DNA of 27,139 nt from Scatosoma sp045654025 (GTDB taxonomy: Bacteria > Bacillota > Clostridia > Christensenellales > Borkfalkiaceae). The position numbers and the translations under genes are program-made. The stretch is taken from positions 1 through 27,139 of the forward strand of contig JAZOMO010000001.1 in assembly GCA_045654025.1 (NCBI GenBank), in the 5' to 3' direction. How positions within the stretch are numbered: the stretch's first letter is position 1; each line of letters opens with the position of its first letter. Shown here piece by piece: positions 21,613 to 27,139 of the stretch. Below the pieces are notes generated by a model. That model ran no database searches. It had not been told where the DNA came from and saw nothing but the letters and a program-made list of their open reading frames with translations.

Positions 21613-23733
21613 TTAACCGTTCCAGACAAGAGTGCCATTTTCTGCATTTACCGTCCAGCAGTTTGCGCCATTGACACCAGTGAATCCGCTGAAGTCAAGG
21701 TTAGGTGCTGCTGCTTGGAAATCAGTGTTGGTGTAGTACACGTATACGCCGTTCAAGAGCATAGGAGCTTTCGCAAGCGCGTCAAGCGTGGTACTTGTAG
21801 GATCGTTCGACGTCTTATAAATGTTGTACACAACGTCCTTATACGTAAGGGTACCCGTCATTCCGCCTTCAACAAGGGTCAATTCAACAGGCGCGCCCTT
21901 ATAGTCAGGAGCGTAGTACGTATAACCGTTTTCCGTCTTCTGGCTTTCAGCGATAGCCGTAAAATCAGGAAGATATACTGCTTTTTGGGCTCCATCAACC
22001 ATAATTGCGTATTTCGTTTTAGCAACATAGTGAGCACCCAAAGCACCCGTCACGTATACGTTGTTCCAGTTATATTCAGCCTGGGTTTTACCAGCATAAT
22101 TGCCGAACAAGCCGCCCTTGTTTTTCGAAGAGCTGAGGTTAGTATATTCAGCGCGGATGTAAAGATTGCTCAACTTAGCAGCGTCTGCTTCCGTCTGATA
22201 GAGGTAAGAAGCAAGGGCATACTGAGAATGTTGCGCGCTCAAATACTTGTTGTAAACAAATACGTTTTCAATCGTCGGGTCGATCATATAGTATGCGAGG
22301 TCACCAGTGGCTTTCGCATAGGTAGTAGTTTGTTCCTGTGTGGTTGTCGTTTCACCAGTTTCCTCGTTGGTGGTAGTCTTATCTACCGTCGTAGTTACAG
22401 AGTGTTTGTAAGCATACATGTAGATATTCTTAATCGTACCGCCGTTGACCAACTGCAACAAACCGCTGTTGCCACGAGCGTCCTCATAACCTCTAATCCA
22501 ATTACCCAAGCCGTTGAACGTACCCGTCAAGCCAAGGCCCGTACCAACGAAACCACCAACGCCATACCAGCCTTTGCCTTCGTAGCCGTCAGCATCTTTG
22601 ATAACCGTATCCTTTTCTGCATCAAACGTCAAATCTTTGGCAAGTACGTAGTAACCGTCAAGCTTATATTTCGACATATCCTTTTCGGGATCCGTCGTGG
22701 GCGCACCATAGTAAATCTTTTTATCGCCAGAAGAGTTCACGTTAAGGTTTTCACGGATTGCCGAGAAGATCTCGAAATCGCTAATCTTTTTCATAACCTT
22801 GGTTGCGCCGATGATGGGTTCGGTAACGAAGCCCTTGTCGGTGAAGATGGTGAGGTAGGTTTCACCCGTAGGGAACGTTTGACCTTCAGCAACCTTAAAG
22901 GTAAGGACTTTGGTTTCGCTTCCTTCTTCTGCCGCTTCGTAGGAAACGTATTCTACTCTTTCAGCGCCAACGAACAAGGACTCTACTGCGCCGTCGAGTT
23001 CGATTACCATTTTAACCGTCTGTTCAGGGGTAGCGCCATTGTTGAGGTTGATGTACTTCGTACCAGCCGCGCCGTTGGAAACCTTTTCAGGAACGTAGCG
23101 TTCGGTCATACCGTAGTAAGTAGCCGCCTTCGTTGCCTTTGCCTCTTGTTCATCGGTCCAGTCGCCAGCAAGCTCTGCCGCGAGTGCAACCTGACGTGCG
23201 GAACGGGAAGTAGAAATACCCGTCATATCCGTAAAGTAATAGCTACCATTTACATTAACGTAGGAACGAGCGGTCAGCTCTAAAGCGTACGCTTTTTGCA
23301 ACGCTTCTTCTGGGTTAGCTTCATTTGCGAATGCCTCTGCAAGGTTATCATAGTTGATGATAGAGTAATATTCGGTATCGTTTGCGATATTAGCAACGTC
23401 GATGTTTGCAACGATATCAACTGCGCCTGCAGCCTTGTCTGCTTCGGTCAATACGCCGTCATCACCGAGGCTGTCGGTAGGCAGTACCAACGTACCAAAG
23501 GTAATGGTCTTGTCTGCGCCACAAAGCATTTGATATTTATCAAAGTCAATCTTCGTGGTCCAACGGATACCGCTGAAATCATCGCTGACGTAAACAGCCG
23601 CGCCGTTTTGCATGGTCAGACAGCCTTCTGGACCGTCCTCTGCCTTTGCATACGCGGTGGGTTGCAGGGTCAATGCGCCTGCGCCAAGGCAAGCAAGCGC
23701 CAATACCGATAATTTGATTTTCAAATGTTTCAT
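21613..23733 (-). CDS. Secreted surface protein 1 (tandem paralogue)
   Basis: The 706-residue protein begins with a clear signal peptide (KIKLSVLALACLGAGALTLQ), probably cut after AYA at about residue 29. No LPXTG, transmembrane tail or dockerin is seen, so it is secreted or held non-covalently. I recognise no catalytic domain. Landmarks are FSGIRWTTKIDFDKY, STSRSARQVALAAELAGDWT, SNGAAGTKYINLNNG, FPTGETYLTIFTDKG, FEIFSAIRENLNVNSSGDKK, then a beta-helix-like stretch (TGTFNGLGNWIRGYEDARG, LVNGGTIKNIYMYAY). That stretch resembles GLUG-type adhesin modules. A Thr/Glu-rich insert (TTTVDKTTTNEETGETTTTQ) follows. The tail is NGVYVYYTNTDFQAAAPNLD and CWTVNAENGTLVWNG. It is strongly similar to the neighbouring gene at 23909-26110. 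AAAAAGG before the ATG is a moderate ribosome site. Function unknown; adhesion or glycan contact is a guess. Confidence 0.85.
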   Translation of the reverse strand: MKHLKIKLSVLALACLGAGALTLQPTAYAKAEDGPEGCLTMQNGAAVYVSDDFSGIRWTTKIDFDKYQMLCGADKTITFGTLVLPTDSLGDDGVLTEADKAAGAVDIVANIDVANIANDTEYYSIINYDNLAEAFANEANPEEALQKAYALELTARSYVNVNGSYYFTDMTGISTSRSARQVALAAELAGDWTDEQEAKATKAATYYGMTERYVPEKVSNGAAGTKYINLNNGATPEQTVKMVIELDGAVESLFVGAERVEYVSYEAAEEGSETKVLTFKVAEGQTFPTGETYLTIFTDKGFVTEPIIGATKVMKKISDFEIFSAIRENLNVNSSGDKKIYYGAPTTDPEKDMSKYKLDGYYVLAKDLTFDAEKDTVIKDADGYEGKGWYGVGGFVGTGLGLTGTFNGLGNWIRGYEDARGNSGLLQLVNGGTIKNIYMYAYKHSVTTTVDKTTTNEETGETTTTQEQTTTYAKATGDLAYYMIDPTIENVFVYNKYLSAQHSQYALASYLYQTEADAAKLSNLYIRAEYTNLSSSKNKGGLFGNYAGKTQAEYNWNNVYVTGALGAHYVAKTKYAIMVDGAQKAVYLPDFTAIAESQKTENGYTYYAPDYKGAPVELTLVEGGMTGTLTYKDVVYNIYKTSNDPTSTTLDALAKAPMLLNGVYVYYTNTDFQAAAPNLDFSGFTGVNGANCWTVNAENGTLVWNG

Positions 23734-23763
23734 ATTGTACCTTTTTCCATTTATTTTTTTTTA

Positions 23764-23815
23764 CTTTTTGGAAAACTCCCAAAAAGCCCTTATCATAACC
23801 AAAGCGGTATACCGC
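23764..23815 (-). promoter_or_regulatory. Palindromes in the leader of surface protein gene 1
   Basis: CTTTTTGG (23764-23771) pairs with CCAAAAAG (23779-23786), close to the ribosome site. GCGGTATACCGC (23804-23815) is an exact 12-bp palindrome and could be an operator. No convincing -35/-10 pair was found near it. Confidence 0.4.
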
Positions 23816-23837
23816 CTCGGCTAACGCCCTTTTCCGC

Positions 23838-23866
23838 AAGCCGCCGTGCCGAAACATCGACGGCTT
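23838..23866 (-). terminator. Hairpin downstream of surface protein gene 2
   Basis: AAGCCG (23838-23843) and CGGCTT (23861-23866) form the stem, a degenerate version of the hairpin after surface protein gene 1. There is no strong U-tract. It may be a partial terminator between the paralogues. Confidence 0.4.
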
Positions 23867-23908
23867 ACGTTTTTAGGCTATTGTTTTACTGTTTATTCGT
23901 CAGGATTA

Positions 23909-26110
23909 TTAAGCCCAAGCAAGAATGCCATTAGTTACCTTCCAGCAGTTACAACCATCGACACCAGTGAATGAGCTGAAGTCAAGGTTAGGTGCTGCTG
24001 CTTGGAAAGCAGTGTTGGTATAGTACACGTATACGCCGTTCAAGCAAGTTACAGACGCGGGCGCGGTTATTGCGGTGGTCGTAGGATCGTTCGACGTCGT
24101 ATAGAGCGAGTACTCTTTATCATCAGCTGTAAGAACAGCAGTCATTCCATTGCTGGTAAGGGTCAACGCAACCGGAGCGCCAGCATCATCAGGACTGTAG
24201 TACATATAACCGGTTTCCGTCTTCTGGCTTTCAGCGATATACTTAAGGGTCGGAACATATATTGCTGTTTCAGTACCATCATCCTCCAACTTGAAAGCAT
24301 TTATAGCACCATTCTTCGTAGCGGCATCATAGTAAGCGCCCAAAGCACCCGTCACATATACGTTGTTCCAGTTATATTCCGTCTGGGTTGTACCACTATA
24401 AGTGCCGAACAAACCGCCCTTGTTTTTCGCAGCGCTGAGTTTAGTATATTCAGCGCGGATGTAAAGATTGCTCAACTTAGCAGCGTCTTCTTCCGTCTGA
24501 TAGAGATAAGCACCAAGGGCATAGTGAGCTTTTTGCGCATTCATGTACTTGTTATAAACAAATACGTTTTCAATCGTCGGGTCGATCATGTAATATGCGA
24601 ATTGCGCACTATTCGATGCATAGGTAATAGTGCCCGAAGTCGCATTAGCGTTTACGTAAGCGTACATGTAGACGTTCTTAATCGTACCGCCGTTGACCAA
24701 CTGGAACAAACCGCTGTAGGAACGAGTGTCCTTATAGCCTCTAATCCAATTACCCATGCCGTTGAACGTACCCGTCAAGCCAAGACCCGTGCCAGCGAAG
24801 GAGGAAGTGCCATACCAGCCCTTACCTTCGTAGCCGTCATCATCTGCAATTAACGCCGGATCATTGTCTGCGTTAAACGTCAAATCTTTGCCCAGTACGT
24901 AGTAGCCGTCGAACTTATATTTCGACAACTCTTCTGCAGAAGTAACGTCTGTTGCACCAGCGTAAATCTTTTTATCGCCAGAGGAGTTCACCTTAAGGTT
25001 TTCACGGATTGCCGAGAACATATCGAAATCGCTGATGCTCTTCAACACCTTCGTTGCGCCGATGATGGGCTTGGTGTATACAACAACGTCGCTGTCTTTA
25101 TTTTTCGCAAATACCTTTACGTACGTTTCACCCGTAGGAAGCGCCTGACCTGCCGTAAGGTTAAGGGTCAGCGTACCGTCTGCATAGGTTGCAGCCACTT
25201 TTTTAGAGCCTACTAAAACTTCGTCAACGGTATAACCGTCAGCGATGGTAAGCTTTACACCAACGTCCTTATCCGCCGTTGCAACTGCTTCCAAGTCGAT
25301 AACTGTCGTACCAGCCGCGCCGTTGGAAATTTCGAAATTCGTATAGTAGTCGTCCTCATCTGCGCCCATACCGTAGTAGCCTGCAGCCTTCTGCGCCTTT
25401 GCCTGTACGGTTGCATCGGTGCTTTCTCTATACGCATCCAGTTCGCCAGCAAGCTCTGCCGCCAAAGCAACCTGTCTTGCGGAACGGGACGTGTCAACCA
25501 TGTCTGCATATGCGTAGACCCAGTCATTCGTTTCGTCCGCTTCGGTATTCAGATCGTCTGCAAGGGTGTATCTTGCATACGCGCGCACCGTCAATTCCAT
25601 CGAATATGCCTTTGCAAGCACTTCTTCAGCGGTCATATCGCCCGTGTATTCGTTCAAAAGCTTATCGTAGCTGATTACGGAATAGAAGGTAGAGTCTGCC
25701 GACGTGCTTGCTTTCCAGCCCTCAGCATGCAAATCGATTGCACCCGGGGTGTCTTTGGTCAATTCGCCGTCATAACTGCCGGTAGGCGCAACGACTACGC
25801 CGAAACGAATGCCTTTAAACTTTCTTACAGCTTTGTCTTCCTCGTCTTTATACTCGTTACCATCCGCATCTTTCTGCGTCGTAGCGTATACTTCCTTGTA
25901 CCAATCCGCATCAACCGTCGTCGTCCAACGGATACCGCTGAAGTTATCCAGCAATGCAACCGCCGCGCCTTCTTTCATAACAACGCCGGTTGCGTTATAG
26001 TTAAATCCTTCGCCTTCTGCCTTTGCATAAGCCGCAGGTTGCAATGCCAACGCACCTGCACCGAGGCATGCCAGAGCTAATACAGATAATTTGATTTTAA
26101 AATTTTTCAT
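23909..26110 (-). CDS. Secreted surface protein 2 (tandem paralogue)
   Basis: The 733-residue protein is a close paralogue of surface protein 1. The signal peptide is almost identical (KIKLSVLALACLGAGALALQ, cut after AYA). Shared blocks are FSGIRWTTTVDADWYKEVY, TSRSARQVALAAELAG, SNGAAGTTVIDLEAV, SISDFDMFSAIRENLKVNSS, GTFNGMGNWIRGY, YYMIDPTIENVFVYNKYMNA, LSNLYIRAEYTKLSAAKNKG, and the tail NGVYVYYTNTAFQAAAPNLD. It differs by longer early loops and by a short loop (NANATSGTITYASNSAQFA) where protein 1 has a Thr-rich insert. GAGGTAAAATT before the ATG matches the ribosome site of the 50-residue peptide gene just upstream, 47 bases away, so the two form one transcript. No enzyme motif is seen. A role as an adhesin or glycan-binding protein is inferred from fold hints only. 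Confidence 0.85.
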   Translation of the reverse strand: MKNFKIKLSVLALACLGAGALALQPAAYAKAEGEGFNYNATGVVMKEGAAVALLDNFSGIRWTTTVDADWYKEVYATTQKDADGNEYKDEEDKAVRKFKGIRFGVVVAPTGSYDGELTKDTPGAIDLHAEGWKASTSADSTFYSVISYDKLLNEYTGDMTAEEVLAKAYSMELTVRAYARYTLADDLNTEADETNDWVYAYADMVDTSRSARQVALAAELAGELDAYRESTDATVQAKAQKAAGYYGMGADEDDYYTNFEISNGAAGTTVIDLEAVATADKDVGVKLTIADGYTVDEVLVGSKKVAATYADGTLTLNLTAGQALPTGETYVKVFAKNKDSDVVVYTKPIIGATKVLKSISDFDMFSAIRENLKVNSSGDKKIYAGATDVTSAEELSKYKFDGYYVLGKDLTFNADNDPALIADDDGYEGKGWYGTSSFAGTGLGLTGTFNGMGNWIRGYKDTRSYSGLFQLVNGGTIKNVYMYAYVNANATSGTITYASNSAQFAYYMIDPTIENVFVYNKYMNAQKAHYALGAYLYQTEEDAAKLSNLYIRAEYTKLSAAKNKGGLFGTYSGTTQTEYNWNNVYVTGALGAYYDAATKNGAINAFKLEDDGTETAIYVPTLKYIAESQKTETGYMYYSPDDAGAPVALTLTSNGMTAVLTADDKEYSLYTTSNDPTTTAITAPASVTCLNGVYVYYTNTAFQAAAPNLDFSSFTGVDGCNCWKVTNGILAWA

Positions 26111-26157
26111 AATTTTACCTCTTTTTTTCTCTTTTTACTTTTCCAAGTAATCCTCGG

Positions 26158-26310
26158 TTATTGTCCTAACCAACCAATGCTAAAGCCGCCTGCAACTACC
26201 GTTGCTTCCTCGCCGTCAACTTCCGTGGTAAAAACGCTGGCGGTGATAATGTCTTCATCGTTCAGCACGTTCACTTCCATCATCGGCGATGTGTATTGTT
26301 GTTTTGCCAT
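26158..26310 (-). CDS. Small 50-residue peptide
   Basis: The frame runs from the ATG at 26310 to TAA at 26158-26160. It reads MAKQQYTSPMMEVNVLNDED, then IITASVFTTEVDGEEATVVA, then GGFSIGWLGQ. AGAGAGGTAAAATT precedes the ATG, essentially the same leader as at surface protein gene 2. The pattern YxxPxMExxxxxxxDxIxxS at the N-terminus is common in small unexplained proteins of gut Clostridia and Bacteroidetes. There is no signal peptide, no transmembrane segment and no cysteine. The glycine-rich hydrophobic tail (AGGFSIGWLG) could be a core or recognition segment. The gene sits between the InlB-repeat gene and surface protein gene 2. It is likely real from its ribosome site, position and composition; function unknown. 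Confidence 0.75.
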   Translation of the reverse strand: MAKQQYTSPMMEVNVLNDEDIITASVFTTEVDGEEATVVAGGFSIGWLGQ

Positions 26311-26366
26311 AATTTTACCTCTCTTTTTTATTTTTTTTCGAGCTTTTATATTTTAATTACAACCTC

Positions 26367-26397
26367 ACAGCCGATTTGGGGTTGCCTCTTCGGCTGT
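26367..26397 (-). promoter_or_regulatory. Stem-loop at the predicted 5' end of the small-peptide mRNA
   Basis: ACAGCCGA (26367-26374) and TCGGCTGT (26390-26397) are inverted repeats with a 15-base loop. They begin about where transcription from the promoter at 26402-26431 should start, as in the gap leader. Not followed by a U-tract. Confidence 0.5.
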
Positions 26398-26401
26398 TTG
26401 G

Positions 26402-26431
26402 GTTATAAATTGTTTTTTTGACTTACATCAA
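26402..26431 (-). promoter_or_regulatory. Possible sigma-A promoter of the peptide/surface protein 2 operon
   Basis: On the minus strand, TTGATG (26431-26426) and TATAAC (26407-26402), spacer 18. Weaker than the other promoters in the window. Confidence 0.5.
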
Positions 26432-26456
26432 AACAATCAATCGGATTTGATTAGTT
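26432..26456. promoter_or_regulatory. TAATCAA/TTGATTA palindrome at the end of the InlB-repeat gene (site B)
   Basis: AACAATCAA (26432-26440) and TTGATTAGTT (26447-26456). The right arm is identical over ten bases to site A at 20391-20400, and again spans a stop codon just before a regulated-looking gene. It abuts the -35 box of the putative promoter. Confidence 0.5.
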
Positions 26457-27139
26457 AAGCCAGTCGGGGTTGAAGTCGCCTACCGATTCGCCGTTGAAGG
26501 TGTTTTCTTCCTCGTCATCACCAACGTCGGGGGCTGCAACCTCAAGGTTCTTCCATACGGGGATACCGCTGGTTACGTCCCAGTATGCGTTGAAGCTGCT
26601 ATAGTTATTATTTGCAGCCAACATTTCTGCATAGGTTTCGTAACTGAAGACACCATTAATCTTGCAGTTCTTATCTACGTAAAATCTTGCATACACCATC
26701 AGGTCGTTCTCCAACGCAGTTTTCGAATAGGAATCTGCCTTGAACGACTTTTTCCATTCTTCGTCTAAATACCAGCCGCCAAAGTACTTACCAATCTCCG
26801 TCGTCGGGTTTTCGGGCAAGGTAATGGTTTCGTTGCCGCTTGTTTCCACCGTGGCGTAAACTTCACCATTGACCATGAAGCTGATTGTGTATTTTTTAGC
26901 CTCAGTTTCGCTGCCTTCACCACCAGTCGTGCCTTCACCACCGGTCGTGCCTTCGGTAGAACCGCCAGCCGTTTCGTTTGCAGGCGCGGGCGTTTCTTCA
27001 GGCGCGGGCGTTTCTTCAGGTGCAGGCGTTTCTTCCACAGGCATCAAGTTTTCAGCATAGAAATATCTGTATTCGCCTGCTTTCTTGCTGTTGTCATAGT
27101 AGCCAAGCGTTTCTGCCGTCGTGATTACGTATACGTTGG
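26451..27139 (-). CDS. InlB-repeat (Listeria-Bacteroides repeat) surface protein, N-terminus outside window
   Basis: 228 C-terminal residues are visible and the frame is open to the end of the window, so the start lies beyond it. The first part (NVYVITTAETLGYYDNSKKA) is followed by a proline-rich linker (ETPAPEETPAPEETPAPANE) and a Gly/Thr/Glu linker (EGTTGGEGTTGGEGSE). One InlB B-repeat / Flg_new module comes next: YTISFMVNGEVYATVET, PTTEIGKYFGGWYLDEEWKK, ENDLMVYARFY. A tail resembles the end of GLUG-type proteins (FNAYWDVTSGIPVWKN). The last residues are acidic (VGDDEEENTF) with no LPXTG or membrane segment. The protein is therefore probably secreted and bound by other means. It lies upstream of the peptide and paralogue genes on the same strand, and the group looks like one surface locus. 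Confidence 0.85.
   Translation of the reverse strand, partial: NVYVITTAETLGYYDNSKKAGEYRYFYAENLMPVEETPAPEETPAPEETPAPANETAGGSTEGTTGGEGTTGGEGSETEAKKYTISFMVNGEVYATVETSGNETITLPENPTTEIGKYFGGWYLDEEWKKSFKADSYSKTALENDLMVYARFYVDKNCKINGVFSYETYAEMLAANNNYSSFNAYWDVTSGIPVWKNLEVAAPDVGDDEEENTFNGESVGDFNPDWLN
26981..27034. repeat. Three 18-bp tandem repeats in the InlB-protein linker
   Basis: Units at 26981-26998, 26999-27016 and 27017-27034 are CAGGCGCGGGCGTTTCTT, with two changes in the third. They encode the PAPEET repeats. Copy number may vary by slippage in multiples of three bases. Confidence 0.8.

Noticed and set aside
21604..23283. 559-residue open frame on the plus strand opposite surface protein 1
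   Set aside because: It has no ribosome site or recognisable domain, its composition is Val/Arg/Cys-rich, and the minus-strand frame has a signal peptide and a clear paralogue. It is an antisense shadow; the same holds for 24002-24853.
26367..26397. Terminator of the InlB-repeat gene
   Set aside because: The stem is good but there is no U-tract on the minus strand, and it coincides with the predicted start of the next transcript.

Overview
The window looks like chromosome from a low-to-medium GC Gram-positive bacterium, most likely an uncultured gut Clostridia member (Christensenellales-like is a guess from gene content). The reasons are strong GGAGG ribosome binding sites, textbook sigma-A promoters with 17-bp spacers, Gram-positive type signal peptides and a lipobox, BspA-type leucine-rich repeats, an InlB-type repeat, and a set of intracellular esterases and deacetylase-like enzymes. 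I recognised no tRNA, rRNA, CRISPR array, transposase or phage structural gene.

Layout. (1) 1-1954, plus strand: the C-terminal part of a large extracellular protein made of OB-fold modules and one Ig-like module. (2) 2077-7579, minus strand: housekeeping genes. gap has its own promoter and terminator. Upstream is an operon of a UvrD-type helicase carrying an inserted exonuclease, followed by xseA and xseB. The helicase frame is broken by one extra base in an A-run. Its promoter lies so close to the ATG that the mRNA should be leaderless. (3) 7621-8455, plus strand: trmO behind a perfect consensus promoter. (4) 8456-9361: a compact, AT-rich cassette of a small Xre-type repressor and a divergent SLOG/DUF1273-like protein. 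They share a control region with three copies of a TCCACGA operator, and the cassette is bracketed by two look-alike bidirectional terminators. (5) 9368-10758, minus strand: a two-gene operon of a NodB-barrel-like protein and a LUD-domain protein. (6) 10946-12265, plus strand: a PlsC-type acyltransferase with a zinc ribbon and an extra C-terminal domain.

(7) 12314-21228, minus strand: eight co-directional genes. They encode an AraC regulator, a BspA-type leucine-rich-repeat lipoprotein, a sugar isomerase/epimerase-like TIM barrel, a beta-lactamase-fold serine hydrolase, an alpha/beta-hydrolase esterase, a DUF4886 plus SGNH tandem esterase, a metallo-beta-lactamase-fold hydrolase and a GNAT acetyltransferase. 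Read together, they suggest a regulated pathway for sensing, de-esterifying and isomerising an acylated sugar or oligosaccharide, but the substrate is not visible. (8) 21229-21612: a gene-free stretch with a mosaic array of small hairpins and a MITE-like inverted repeat. (9) 21613-27139, minus strand: a surface-protein locus with an InlB-repeat protein (N-terminus outside the window), a 50-residue peptide gene, and two tandem paralogous secreted proteins of about 700 residues.

The most interesting items are the repressor-SLOG cassette, the helicase-exonuclease-zinc-ribbon fusion with its leaderless promoter and frameshift, the mosaic hairpin array, and the small-peptide/surface-protein operon.
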